Below, piece by piece: positions 36,391 through 45,237 of a stretch of DNA of 64,000 nt; within the stretch, counting starts at the first letter, position 1; the number at the start of each line of letters is the position of its first letter. A program made the translations under genes and the position numbers. A model generated the notes under the pieces. The model had not been told where the DNA came from. It ran no database searches and saw nothing but the letters and a program-made list of their open reading frames with translations. Source of the DNA: Herbaspirillum sp. SJZ107 (lineage in GTDB: Bacteria; Pseudomonadota; Gammaproteobacteria; Burkholderiales; Burkholderiaceae_D); the NCBI RefSeq assembly GCF_006715485.1, contig NZ_VFNH01000001.1, positions 1,426,001 to 1,490,000 on the forward strand, read 5' to 3'.

Positions 36391-37236
36391 TCAGGGCAGC
36401 AGCACCGACAGCTCCTGGGCCCCGCGCAGCAGCACCGGCAGGAATTCCTGGCGCATGCGGTCGGCGCTGACGCGGGCGGCCTGGGCGCCGACGTTGAGGG
36501 CGGCCACGATCTGGCCCGAGGCGCCGCGCACCGGCACCGCGATCGAGCGCAGGCCGAGTTCCAGTTCCTCGTCGATGACGGCGTAGCCGTCGCGCCGCAC
36601 GCCGGCCAGGATCTCGCGCAGGCGCTTCTGGCTGACCACGGTGTGTTCGGTCATCGCGCGCAGTTTCACGCGCGCGAAGTAGGCGTCCAGTTCGTCGGGC
36701 GCCAGATGGGCCAGCATCACCCGGCCCAGCGAGGTGCAGTAGGCGGGCAGGCGGCTGCCGGTGTTCAGGGCGACCGACATCACGCGCGAGGCGGCCGAGC
36801 GGGCGACGTACAGCACCTCGCCTTCGTCCAGCACCGCCAGCGAGCTCGACTCGCCGAGTTCGCGGCTGATGTTATTGAGGTAGGGCTGGCTGGAGACGGT
36901 CAGCGGGGTCGACGACAGGTAGGAATAGCCGAGCGTGAGCACCTTGGGGCGCAGCGAAAAATTGTTCAGCTCGGCGTCGACGTAGCCGAGCTGCTGCAGC
37001 GTGTACAGGCAGCGCCGCACCGCCGCGCGCGGAATGCCGGTCTTCTGGCTGATCTGGGCGATGGTCTGCGGCTTGCGCGAATCGCTGAAGGCGCGCACCA
37101 CGGCCAGGCCGCGCGCCAGCGAGGTCATGAAGCTGGGGTCGGTCAGGGCATCGATCTGTTCGGCGATGGTCGGTTCGCGCTCTTCCGGCGTGGCGCCGGC
37201 GTCGATGCTGTCGGTCTTGCGGGTCGATGAGGTCAT
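36391..37236 (-). CDS. IclR-family regulator, PcaR/PcaU/PobR group
   Basis: A 281-residue protein. An N-terminal extension of about 35 residues precedes the winged helix (SLARGLAVVRAFSDSRKPQTIAQISQKTGIPRAAVRRCLYTL). The effector domain has RLPAYCTSLGRVMLAHLAPDEL and ends with DEELELGLRSIAVPVRGASG. This matches PcaR-type regulators, which answer to beta-ketoadipate or protocatechuate. It is divergent from pcaIJF across 174 bases containing a matching palindrome (37319-37339). Whether it activates or represses cannot be told from sequence. Confidence 0.88.
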   Translation of the reverse strand: MTSSTRKTDSIDAGATPEEREPTIAEQIDALTDPSFMTSLARGLAVVRAFSDSRKPQTIAQISQKTGIPRAAVRRCLYTLQQLGYVDAELNNFSLRPKVLTLGYSYLSSTPLTVSSQPYLNNISRELGESSSLAVLDEGEVLYVARSAASRVMSVALNTGSRLPAYCTSLGRVMLAHLAPDELDAYFARVKLRAMTEHTVVSQKRLREILAGVRRDGYAVIDEELELGLRSIAVPVRGASGQIVAALNVGAQAARVSADRMRQEFLPVLLRGAQELSVLLP

Positions 37237-37318
37237 GGTCGGATGCTGGACTGGATCGGTTTGCGTAGTTTGCGTTCGGCGCGAGTAAGCGCTACACTAA
37301 ATGTACGGTAATCGAATA

Positions 37319-37339
37319 TTTGTGCGATTATCGAACAAT
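37319..37339. promoter_or_regulatory. IclR-type operator between pcaR-like gene and pcaI
   Basis: TTTGTGCGAT-T-ATCGAACAAT, the same pattern as the perfect palindrome at 51386-51406 with two changes in the right arm. A further half-site-like GGTAATCGAA lies just to the left (about 37307-37316), again giving a three-repeat layout. The promoter for pcaI should lie close by. Confidence 0.65.
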
Positions 37340-37410
37340 GTAATTATCTGGGATTGTTAACGAGATTTCAAGGGGCGCGGTTCCCGCCGCGCTCCGGACA
37401 AGGCGGAAAC

Positions 37411-38076
37411 ATGATTGACAAGACTTACGAATCGCTCGAGAGCGCGGTCGCCGACATCCACGACGGCGCCACCGTGATGATCGGCGGCTTCGGCAATGCC
37501 GGCATGCCGGCGGCACTGATCGACGCGCTGATCGCCCATGGCGCACGCGACCTCACCATCGTGAACAACAACGCCGGCAACGGCGACACCGGCCTGGCGG
37601 CCCTGCTGGCCGCCAAGCGCGTGCGCAAGATCATCTGCTCGTTCCCGCGCCAGTCCGATTCCTGGCACTTCGACGCGCTCTACCGCGCCGGCGAGATCGA
37701 GCTCGAACTCACGCCGCAGGGCAACCTGGCCGAGCGCATCCGCGCTGCCGGCGCCGGCATCGGCGGCTTCTTCACCCCGACCGGCTACGGCACCCTGCTG
37801 GCCGAAGGCAAGGAAACCCGCCTGATCGACGGCAAGCACTACGTGCTGGAATCGCCGATCCACGCCGATTTTGCGCTGATCAAGGCGTTGCGCGGCGACC
37901 GCTGGGGCAACCTGGTGTACCGCAAGACCGCGCGCAACTTCGGCCCGATCATGGCGATGGCCGCCAAGACCACCATCGCCCAGGTGAGCGAGATCGTGGC
38001 GCTCGGCGAGCTCGATCCGGAAAACATCGTCACCCCGGGCATCTTCGTCCAGCGCGTCGTGAAGGAGGCCGCATGA
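37411..38076 (+). CDS. pcaI: 3-oxoadipate CoA-transferase, subunit A
   Basis: A 221-residue subunit that transfers CoA from succinyl-CoA to beta-ketoadipate together with PcaJ. Visible: DGATVMIGGFGNAGMPAALIDALI (about 18-41), the family glycine-rich loop, and TVVNNNAGNG-type segment TIVNNNAGNGDTG. AAGGCGG lies before the ATG at 37411; the frame is open upstream but lacks a better site. Its stop overlaps the pcaJ start (ATGA). Confidence 0.94.
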   Translation: MIDKTYESLESAVADIHDGATVMIGGFGNAGMPAALIDALIAHGARDLTIVNNNAGNGDTGLAALLAAKRVRKIICSFPRQSDSWHFDALYRAGEIELELTPQGNLAERIRAAGAGIGGFFTPTGYGTLLAEGKETRLIDGKHYVLESPIHADFALIKALRGDRWGNLVYRKTARNFGPIMAMAAKTTIAQVSEIVALGELDPENIVTPGIFVQRVVKEAA

Positions 38077-38723
38077 GCACCAACAAATACACGCGCGACC
38101 AGATCGCCGCCCGCGTCGCCCAGGACATCCACGAAGGCGCCTACGTCAACCTCGGCATCGGCCTGCCGACCAAGGTCGCCAACTACCTGCCGGCCGACCG
38201 TGAAGTCTTCCTGCACAGCGAGAACGGCGTGCTGGGCATGGGACCGGCGCCGGCACCCGGCGAGGAAGACGAAGACCTGATCAACGCCGGCAAGCAGCCG
38301 GTGACGCTGCTCACCGGCGGCGCCTACTTCCACCATGCCGACTCGTTCGCGATGATGCGCGGCGGCCACCTCGACATCTGCGTGCTGGGCGCCTTCCAGG
38401 TCTCGGAAAAGGGCGACCTGGCCAACTGGCACACCGGCGCGCCGGACGCGATTCCCGCCGTCGGCGGCGCCATGGACCTGGCGATCGGCGCCAAGCAGGT
38501 GTTCGTGATGATGGACCATCAAACGAAGACCGGCGAAAGCAAGATCGTGCGCGAGTGCAGCTACCCGCTGACGGGCGTCGGCTGTGTCAACCGCATCTAT
38601 ACCGACCTGGCCGTGCTCGACGTCACGCCGCAGGGCTTGAAGGTCCGCGAAATGGCGCCGGGCCTGACTTTCGACGAACTGCAGGCCGCCACCGGCGCCA
38701 CGCTGCTCCCCATCACCGAATAA
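38073..38723 (+). CDS. pcaJ: 3-oxoadipate CoA-transferase, subunit B
   Basis: A 216-residue subunit that carries the catalytic glutamate, expected in FLHSENGVLGMGPAP (Glu about residue 51). The N-terminus (QIAARVAQDIHEGAYVNLGIGLPT) and the C-terminal CVNRIYTDLAVLDVTPQGL are typical. Four-base overlap with pcaI suggests coupled, equimolar synthesis. pcaF starts 9 bases after its stop. Confidence 0.95.
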   Translation: MSTNKYTRDQIAARVAQDIHEGAYVNLGIGLPTKVANYLPADREVFLHSENGVLGMGPAPAPGEEDEDLINAGKQPVTLLTGGAYFHHADSFAMMRGGHLDICVLGAFQVSEKGDLANWHTGAPDAIPAVGGAMDLAIGAKQVFVMMDHQTKTGESKIVRECSYPLTGVGCVNRIYTDLAVLDVTPQGLKVREMAPGLTFDELQAATGATLLPITE

Positions 38724-38732
38724 GGAACGACC

Positions 38733-39938
38733 ATGACTACCGAAGCTTATATCTGTGACGCCATCCGCACCCCGATCGGCCGCTACGGCGGTGCGCTGAA
38801 GGACGTCCGCGCCGACGACCTCGGCGCCATCCCGCTACGCGAACTCATGAAGCGCAATCCGGGTGTCGACTGGACCCAGGTCGACGACGTCATCTTCGGC
38901 TGCGCCAACCAGGCCGGCGAAGACAACCGCAACGTCGCCCACATGTCCTCGCTGCTGGCCGGCCTGCCGGCCGACGTGCCGGGCACCACCGTCAACCGCC
39001 TGTGCGGCTCCGGCATGGACGCCATCGGCATCGCCGCACGCGCGATCAAGGCCGGCGAAACCCGCCTGATGATCGCGGGCGGCGTCGAGTCGATGACGCG
39101 CGCGCCGTTCGTGATGGGCAAGGCGGAAACCGCGTTCTCGCGCAACGCCCAGATCTACGACACCACCATCGGCTGGCGCTTCCCGAACAAGCTGATGAAG
39201 CACCAGTACGGCACCGATTCGATGCCGGAAACCGCCGAGAACGTCGCCGTCGACTACCAGGTCTCGCGCGAAGACCAGGACCGCTTTGCGCTGGCCAGCC
39301 AGGAAAAGACCGCGCGCGCCCAGCAGGAAGGCCTGTACGCGGACGAGATCGTGCCTGTCGAGATCCCGCAGAAGAAAGGCGATCACATCCTGTTCAGCCA
39401 GGACGAGCATCCGCGCGCGACCAGCCTGGAAGCGCTGGCCAAGCTGAAGGGCGTGGTGCATCCGGGCGGCAGCGTCACCGCCGGCAACGCCTCCGGCGTG
39501 AACGACGGCGCCTGCGCAGTCTTGATCGCGAACGAGGAAGCCGCGCAAGCCTACGGCCTGACCAGGCGTGCCCGCATCGTCGGCATGGCCACCGCCGGCG
39601 TGCCGCCGCGCGTGATGGGCATCGGCCCGGCACCGGCCACGAAAAAGCTGATGAAGCAGCTCGGCATGACGCTCGACCAGATGGACATCATCGAGCTGAA
39701 CGAAGCCTTCGCTTCGCAGGCGCTGGCCGTGCTGCGCGAACTCGGCATCGCCGACGACGATCCGCGCGTGAACCCGTATGGCGGCGGCATCGCCCTCGGC
39801 CACCCGCTCGGCATGAGCGGCGCACGCCTGGTGACCACCGCCATGTACCAGCTGCACCGCACCGGCGGACGCTACGCGCTGTGCACCATGTGCATCGGGG
39901 TTGGGCAGGGGATTGCGATGGTCATCGAGCGGGTGTAA
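38733..39938 (+). CDS. pcaF: 3-oxoadipyl-CoA thiolase
   Basis: A 401-residue thiolase that splits beta-ketoadipyl-CoA with CoA into succinyl-CoA and acetyl-CoA. The acylated Cys is in VNRLCGSGMDAIG (Cys about 90), the catalytic His in GGGIALGHPLGMSGAR (about 356), and the second Cys in CTMCIGVGQGIAM (about 386). NEAFASQ is also conserved. The gene follows pcaIJ directly, and the Liv-type transporter begins 85 bases later on the same strand. Confidence 0.95.
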   Translation: MTTEAYICDAIRTPIGRYGGALKDVRADDLGAIPLRELMKRNPGVDWTQVDDVIFGCANQAGEDNRNVAHMSSLLAGLPADVPGTTVNRLCGSGMDAIGIAARAIKAGETRLMIAGGVESMTRAPFVMGKAETAFSRNAQIYDTTIGWRFPNKLMKHQYGTDSMPETAENVAVDYQVSREDQDRFALASQEKTARAQQEGLYADEIVPVEIPQKKGDHILFSQDEHPRATSLEALAKLKGVVHPGGSVTAGNASGVNDGACAVLIANEEAAQAYGLTRRARIVGMATAGVPPRVMGIGPAPATKKLMKQLGMTLDQMDIIELNEAFASQALAVLRELGIADDDPRVNPYGGGIALGHPLGMSGARLVTTAMYQLHRTGGRYALCTMCIGVGQGIAMVIERV

Positions 39939-40023
39939 CCGACCGCTTGTTCCTGCCGTTTCACAGAAAAGAATAGTAGGAGACAAGGATGGACAAGCGG
40001 TATAAACAAAAACGGAGGCGCGC

Positions 40024-40890
40024 ATGATCGGGAACATGATCGGTGTGCTGTTCGACGGGATTGCCTACGGCAGCCTGTTGTTCCTGATTAGCGTCGGCCT
40101 GTCGGTGACGATGGGCATGATGAACTTCATTAACCTGGCCCATGGCGCCTTCGCTATGGTCGGCGGCTACGTCTGCGTGACGTTGCTGTCGAAGCTCGGG
40201 CTGCCTTTCCTGGCCACGCTGCCGCTCGCCTTCATCGTGGCGGCGCTGGTCGGTCTGGTACTCGAGCGCACGCTGTACCGCCGGCTGTACCGTGCGCCGC
40301 ACCTGGACCAGGTGCTGTTCTCGATCGGCCTGACCTTCATGGCGGTGGCCGGCGCCACCTGGCTGTTCGGCCCGACCCAGCAGCCGGTCAACCTGCCGGA
40401 CTGGCTGCGTGGCCAGGTGCACGTGCTGGGCCTCGACCTCGGCACCTACCGCCTGTTCCTGATCGGCGTGGTGGTGCTGGTGACGGCGGCCCTGGTGCTG
40501 CTGATCGAGCGCACCCGCTTCGGCGCCCGCATCCGCGCCGCGGTCGACAACCAGACCGCGGCCGAAGGCCTGGGCATCAATGTCAGCCAGGTGTTCAGCC
40601 TGACCTTCGCCCTCGGTTCCGGCCTGGCCGGCCTGGGCGGCGGCCTCGGCATCGACGTGCTCGGCCTCGATCCCAGCTTCCCGGTCAAGTACATGGTCTA
40701 CTTCCTGCTGGTGGTGGCCGTCGGCGGCGCCGGTTCGATCAAGGGGCCGCTGATCGCCGCCCTGATCCTCGGCGTGTTCGACGTCGCCGGCAAGTACTAT
40801 GTGCCGGAAGTCGGCGCCTTTGTCATCTACACGCTGATGGTGGTGCTGCTGATCCTGTTCCCCTTCGGCCTGGTCAGGAGGCAAGCATGA
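40024..40890 (+). CDS. Liv-type ABC transporter permease (LivH-like)
   Basis: A 288-residue inner-membrane permease with about eight segments: LFDGIAYGSLLFLISVGLSVTMGMMNFINLAHGAF is the typical LivH start. The EAA-like loop reads RTRFGARIRAAVDNQTAAEGLGIN. GGAGG precedes the ATG. It overlaps the next permease by 4 bases. The transporter lies in the pca unit, so aromatic acids rather than leucine are the expected cargo. Confidence 0.92.
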   Translation: MIGNMIGVLFDGIAYGSLLFLISVGLSVTMGMMNFINLAHGAFAMVGGYVCVTLLSKLGLPFLATLPLAFIVAALVGLVLERTLYRRLYRAPHLDQVLFSIGLTFMAVAGATWLFGPTQQPVNLPDWLRGQVHVLGLDLGTYRLFLIGVVVLVTAALVLLIERTRFGARIRAAVDNQTAAEGLGINVSQVFSLTFALGSGLAGLGGGLGIDVLGLDPSFPVKYMVYFLLVVAVGGAGSIKGPLIAALILGVFDVAGKYYVPEVGAFVIYTLMVVLLILFPFGLVRRQA

Positions 40891-41924
40891 CGTCCCCCCT
40901 CGATTCCACCGTGGCACCGGCGCGCCTGCCGCAGTCCGCTGCCGGCCTGGCGCCGCGCCTGCCGAACGACCGCTGGAAGCCGCTCGAAATCGCGTTCTGG
41001 CTGCTGCCGGTCGCGGCCTGGTTCCTGTTCCCCAACCACCTGGTGCTGGTCAGCCAGATCATGATCGTCGGCCTGTTCGCGCTGTCGCTCGACCTGATCC
41101 TCGGCTACGCCGGCATCGTCTCGCTCGGCCACGCCGCCTTCTTCGGACTCGGGGCCTACAGCGCCGGCCTGCTGTCGGCGCATGGCTGGGGCGAGCCGCT
41201 GTCCGGCCTGGTGGTGGCGGCGCTGGTGGCCGGCGCGTTCGGCTTCATCGTCAGCTTCCTGGTGGTGCGCGGCCAGGACCTGGCTCGCCTGATGGTCACC
41301 CTCGGCATCGGCCTGATGCTGTTCGAGGCGGCCAACAAGGCGGCCTTCATCACCGGCGGCGTCGACGGCCTGTCCGGCATGGCCACCGCGCCGCTGTTCG
41401 GCACCTTCGAGTTCGACCTGTACGGCAAGACCGCGTTCTGGTACAGCCTGGGCGTGCTGTTCCTGCTGTTCGTGCTGCTGCGCCGCCTGGTGAATTCGCC
41501 GTTCGGCATGTCGCTGCGCGGCATCCGGGAAGGCGGCAAGCGCATGCCGGCGATCGGCGCCAACGTCGACCGCCGCCTGCGCGCAGCCTTCACGGTCGGC
41601 GCGGCAGTCGCCGGCGTGGCCGGGGCGCTGCTGGCCCAGACTACCCAGTTCGTCGGCCTCGACTCGCTCGGCTTCCCGCGCTCGGCCGAACTCTTGATCA
41701 TGCTGGTGCTGGGCGGGACCGGGCGCCTGTACGGCGCGCTGGTCGGCGCCGCCGTGTTCATGGTGGCCCAGGACTACATTTCCGGCCTCGATCCGGCCTA
41801 CTGGCAGTTCTATATCGGCCTGCTGCTGGTGCTGATCGTGCTGTTCGCCCGCGGCGGCATCCTGGGCGGGCTGGAGAGAGTGGTACAGCGTCTGAAACCT
41901 GCTGCCCGCAAGGAGGTCGCATGA
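40887..41924 (+). CDS. Liv-type ABC transporter permease (LivM-like)
   Basis: A 345-residue permease with a soluble N-terminus of about 35 residues. Then come MIVGLFALSLDLILGYAGIVSLGHAAFFGLGAYSA (the LivM signature) and an EAA-type loop (NSPFGMSLRGIREGGKRMPAIGANV). It overlaps both neighbours by 4 bases (ATGA), marking a tightly coupled operon. Confidence 0.92.
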   Translation: MTSPLDSTVAPARLPQSAAGLAPRLPNDRWKPLEIAFWLLPVAAWFLFPNHLVLVSQIMIVGLFALSLDLILGYAGIVSLGHAAFFGLGAYSAGLLSAHGWGEPLSGLVVAALVAGAFGFIVSFLVVRGQDLARLMVTLGIGLMLFEAANKAAFITGGVDGLSGMATAPLFGTFEFDLYGKTAFWYSLGVLFLLFVLLRRLVNSPFGMSLRGIREGGKRMPAIGANVDRRLRAAFTVGAAVAGVAGALLAQTTQFVGLDSLGFPRSAELLIMLVLGGTGRLYGALVGAAVFMVAQDYISGLDPAYWQFYIGLLLVLIVLFARGGILGGLERVVQRLKPAARKEVA

Positions 41925-42682
41925 CGACATCGAACCTGAGCCTGCGCACCGTCGGGCTGTCCAAGCAGTGGGGCGCGTTCAAGGCGAACACTGATATCTC
42001 GCTGGCGTTCGAGCCCGGCGCGCGCCACGCGCTGATCGGCCCCAACGGCGCCGGCAAGACCACCTTCATCAACCTGCTGACCGGGGCCCTGGCGCCGACC
42101 AGCGGCGAGGTGTGGGTGGGCGAGCGCAACATCACGCACCTGCCGCAGCACGAGCGCGTCAAGCTCGGCATGACCCGTACCTTCCAGATCAACACCCTGT
42201 TTGCCGGCATGACCGTGCTCGAATCGGTGGCGCTGGCCATCTGCGAGCGGCGTGGCCTGCAGCGCGTGTGGTGGAAGACGGTCGAGAAGCATGCCGACGT
42301 GGTCGACGAAGCGATGGCGTTGCTGGCCACGCTGAAGCTGACCAGGGAGGCCAACAGCATCACCCGCAGCATGGCCTACGGCAAGCAGCGCCTGGTGGAG
42401 ATCGCGCTGGCGCTGGCGACCCGGCCCGGCATCCTGCTGCTGGACGAACCGGCGGCCGGCATCCCGCAAGCCGAGAGCCGCGAACTGTTCGAAGTGATCG
42501 CCGGGTTGCCGCGCGACGTGACGATCCTGTTCATCGAGCACGACATGGGGCTGGTGTTCCGCTTCGCCGAACGCATCACGGTGCTGGTGGGCGGCAAGGT
42601 GCTGACCGAAGGGACGCCGGCGCAGATCGCGGCGGACCCGCGCGTGAAGGAAGTCTATCTGGGGGAGGCCGAACATGCCTGA
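41921..42682 (+). CDS. Liv-type ABC transporter ATP-binding protein (LivG-like)
   Basis: A 253-residue ATPase. Walker A GPNGAGKTT (about 39-47), signature-type stretch SITRSMAYGKQRLVEIALAL (LSYG replaced by MAYG), Walker B ILLLDEPAAGI, and the switch His in LFIEHDMGLVF. Compared with most LivG proteins the signature differs slightly but falls within the family range. It overlaps LivM by 4 bases and LivF by 8. Confidence 0.92.
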   Translation: MTTSNLSLRTVGLSKQWGAFKANTDISLAFEPGARHALIGPNGAGKTTFINLLTGALAPTSGEVWVGERNITHLPQHERVKLGMTRTFQINTLFAGMTVLESVALAICERRGLQRVWWKTVEKHADVVDEAMALLATLKLTREANSITRSMAYGKQRLVEIALALATRPGILLLDEPAAGIPQAESRELFEVIAGLPRDVTILFIEHDMGLVFRFAERITVLVGGKVLTEGTPAQIAADPRVKEVYLGEAEHA

Positions 42683-43376
42683 ACTGCTCGCATTCGACAG
42701 GGTGAGCGCCGGCTACGGCGAATCGGTGGTGCTGGAAGACGTCTCGTTTTCCGTGGAAGAGGGCGGCAGCCTGGCCCTGCTGGGCCGCAATGGCGTCGGC
42801 AAGACCAGCCTGCTGGTCACGCTGATGGGCCTGACCCGGCTGCACAAGGGGGCGGTGCGCTTCCAGGGCCGCGACATCGGCCGCATGCAGACCTGGAAGC
42901 GCTCGCGCGCGGGCCTGGGCTGGGTGCCGCAGGAGCGCCACATGTTCCCGTCGCTGAGCGTCGAGGAGCACCTGACCGTGGTCGAGAGACCGGGGCCATG
43001 GAACCTGGCCAAGGTGTACGAACTGTTCCCGCGCCTGCACGAGCGCCGCGCCAACATGGGCAACCAGCTCTCCGGCGGCGAACAGCAGATGGTGGCCATC
43101 GCGCGTGCCCTGATGACCAATCCGCGCATCCTGCTGCTGGACGAGCCGATGGAAGGCCTGGCCCCGATCATCGTGCAGGAACTGGTGCGCGCGATCCGGC
43201 GCCTGGTGGCGGACGAGGGCATGTCGGTGATCGTGGTCGAGCAGCATGCGCGCCTGGCGCTGTCGCTGACCGAGCGCGCCATCGTGCTCGACCGCGGCCG
43301 CATCGTGCACGATTCCGACAGCGCCAGCCTGCTGGCCGACGGCGAAAAGCTGGACCGGCTGGTGGCCGTAGCTTGA
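42675..43376 (+). CDS. Liv-type ABC transporter ATP-binding protein (LivF-like)
   Basis: A 233-residue ATPase. Walker A GRNGVGKTS (about 37-45), Q-loop VPQERHMFPSLSVEEHL, signature NQLSGGEQQMVAIARAL, Walker B ILLLDEPMEGLAP, and switch His in VVEQHARLAL. Together with LivG it forms the ATPase heterodimer. The binding-protein gene follows after 29 bases. Confidence 0.93.
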   Translation: MPELLAFDRVSAGYGESVVLEDVSFSVEEGGSLALLGRNGVGKTSLLVTLMGLTRLHKGAVRFQGRDIGRMQTWKRSRAGLGWVPQERHMFPSLSVEEHLTVVERPGPWNLAKVYELFPRLHERRANMGNQLSGGEQQMVAIARALMTNPRILLLDEPMEGLAPIIVQELVRAIRRLVADEGMSVIVVEQHARLALSLTERAIVLDRGRIVHDSDSASLLADGEKLDRLVAVA

Positions 43377-43405
43377 TATCCAACTAATATAAAAGGAGAC
43401 ATGCC

Positions 43406-44593
43406 TTGAGCAATCCAACGAACCCGAACCGCCGCGCCATCCTGGCCGGCGCCGCACTCCTTGCCAGCGGACTGGCCGCCATCCCGGCCGGCGCCGCCGA
43501 ACCGATCAAGGTCGGCCTGATCGTGCCGATGTCCGGTCCGTTCGCCTCGACCGGGCGCCAGGTCGACGCCGCCGTCAAGCTGTTCATGCAGCAGAACGGC
43601 GCCAGCGTCGCCGGACGCGAAGTGCAGATCATCCTGAAGGACGACGGCGGGGTCTCGCCGGACGTCACCAAGCGCCTGGCCCAGGAACTGGTGGCGCGCG
43701 ACAAGGTGCAGGTGCTGGCCGGCTTCGGCCTGACCCCGCTGGCCTTTGCCGCCGCGCCGATCGCGACCCAGGCCAAGGTGCCGATGATCGTGATGAACGC
43801 GGCCACCTCCAGCATTCCGCAGCGCTCGCCCTACATCGTGCGCACCGGCTTCACGCTGCCGCAGGTGACCGCGCCGCTGGCCCAGTGGGCGGCGAAGAAC
43901 AAGATCAAGTCGGTGGTGACCTTCGTGTCGGACTACGGCCCCGGCATCGATGCCGAAAAGGTGTTCGTGCGGGACTTCGGCAAGGCCGGCGGCAAGGTCG
44001 TGGCCTCGCTGCGCGCGCCGCTGCGCAATCCGGACTACGCCCCGTTCCTGGCGCGGGTGAAGGATGCCAAGCCGGATGCGGTATTCGTGTTCGTGCCTTC
44101 GGGCGAGGGCGCCGCCGTGCTCAAGCAGTTCACCGACCGCGGCCTGGCCGCCGCCGGCATCCGCCTGATCGCCACCGGCGACGTGCTCGACGACGACCTG
44201 ATGCCCTCGATCGGCAAGGCAGCGCTGGGCGTGATCAGCAGCCACAATTACTCGGCCGCGCACCCGTCGCCGGAAAACAAGGCCTTCGTGGCGGCCTTTA
44301 CCAAGGCGAATCCGACCATGCGGCCGAACTTCCATGCGGTCGGCGCTTATGACGGCATGCAGCTGCTGTACGCGGCGCTGAAGAAGACCGGCGGCGTCAG
44401 CGACGGGCCGAAGCTGCTGGCAGCGATGAAGGGCATGTCCTGGACCAGCGTGCGCGGCCCGGTCACCCTCGACCCGACCACGCGCGACATGGTGCAGAAC
44501 GTCTACATCCGCAAGGCCGAGCAGGTCGGCGACGGCGTCTACAACGTGGAATTCGACCAGGTCGCCAATTTCAAGGACCCGGGCGTCGAATAA
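43406..44593 (+). CDS. Liv-type periplasmic binding protein (third, with the transporter)
   Basis: A 395-residue exported protein (MSNPTNPNRRAILAGAALLASGLAAIPAGAAE, twin-arginine-like NRRAIL near the N-terminus). The start is TTG at 43406: AGGAG lies 7 bases upstream. The nearer ATG (43401) only encodes Met-Pro-stop. It shares RLAQELVARDKV, PMIVMNAATSS and TRDMVQNVYIR with the other two binding proteins. It is the channel's own binding protein, ending the transporter operon. Confidence 0.9.
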   Translation: MSNPTNPNRRAILAGAALLASGLAAIPAGAAEPIKVGLIVPMSGPFASTGRQVDAAVKLFMQQNGASVAGREVQIILKDDGGVSPDVTKRLAQELVARDKVQVLAGFGLTPLAFAAAPIATQAKVPMIVMNAATSSIPQRSPYIVRTGFTLPQVTAPLAQWAAKNKIKSVVTFVSDYGPGIDAEKVFVRDFGKAGGKVVASLRAPLRNPDYAPFLARVKDAKPDAVFVFVPSGEGAAVLKQFTDRGLAAAGIRLIATGDVLDDDLMPSIGKAALGVISSHNYSAAHPSPENKAFVAAFTKANPTMRPNFHAVGAYDGMQLLYAALKKTGGVSDGPKLLAAMKGMSWTSVRGPVTLDPTTRDMVQNVYIRKAEQVGDGVYNVEFDQVANFKDPGVE

Positions 44594-44608
44594 GGCAGCG
44601 CGCGGCTG

Positions 44609-45100
44609 CTACGCGGCAGGCCGGGCCAGCGGTGCCCGGCTCTGGTCGTTGTTTTCGTTGACCAGCTTGGCCAGCAGGGCCATGAACTGGGCCTGTTCTT
44701 CGGGGTTCAAGGGATCCAGCAGGCGCTGGCGCAGGCGCTGGGCGCCCGGCACCAGCGTGTCGAGCAGGCGCGTGCCGGCGGTCGTGATGGTCAGCGCGCG
44801 CTGGCGCCGGTTGTGCGGAATCACCTTGCGCTCCAATAAACCCTTTTCTTCGAGGCGGGCGCACACCGTGGCGCCGGTCGAGGTGTCGATCGCGGCCAGG
44901 CCCGCCAGCGACACCTGGTCGATGCCCGGATGGGCCGCCAGCCGGGTCAGGATCGCATACTGCACGGGCGTCAGCTCGCTTCCCATTTCGTCGTAGAAGA
45001 TCGACACCGAGATCTGCTGGGCGCGCCGCAGCAGGTGGCCCGGGTGTTCGTAGAGGTCGTGCATGCCGCCCTGGCTGTCTTGTGCGCGCTCGGTTGCCAT
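44609..45100 (-). CDS. MarR-family regulator next to vanAB
   Basis: A 163-residue winged-helix protein: ELTPVQYAILTRLAAHPGIDQVSLAGLAAIDTSTGATVCARLEEKGLL, wing RKVIPHNRRQRALTITTAG. It is divergent from vanA across 137 bases with two perfect palindromes. Van operons are controlled by VanR, in many species a GntR/FadR or PadR-type protein; here a MarR-type protein takes the position, so control of vanAB is likely but not shown. Confidence 0.88.
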   Translation of the reverse strand: MATERAQDSQGGMHDLYEHPGHLLRRAQQISVSIFYDEMGSELTPVQYAILTRLAAHPGIDQVSLAGLAAIDTSTGATVCARLEEKGLLERKVIPHNRRQRALTITTAGTRLLDTLVPGAQRLRQRLLDPLNPEEQAQFMALLAKLVNENNDQSRAPLARPAA

Positions 45101-45120
45101 CGTTCCTGAATAAGTGTCGG

Positions 45121-45139
45121 GATGGTGCGGCGCACCATC
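45121..45139. promoter_or_regulatory. Perfect 9-bp inverted repeat near the MarR start
   Basis: GATGGTGCG-G-CGCACCATC, 21 bases upstream of the MarR ATG. As DNA it suits a dimer-binding operator for autoregulation; as RNA it would form a strong hairpin in the leader. Confidence 0.5.
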
Positions 45140-45197
45140 GAAATAATCGAATCGCTAGTTTACTTTGTCGCGCAAAAGGTGAATACTTTTTTCAACA

Positions 45198-45211
45198 TTC
45201 AGTGTACTGAA
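45198..45211. promoter_or_regulatory. Palindrome upstream of vanA
   Basis: TTCAGT-GT-ACTGAA, perfect 6-bp arms, 27 bases before the vanA start and within the AT-rich promoter region. Its position fits a repressor operator for vanAB. Confidence 0.5.
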
Positions 45212-45237
45212 GATTAAACCCCACCGAGGAGACAAAC

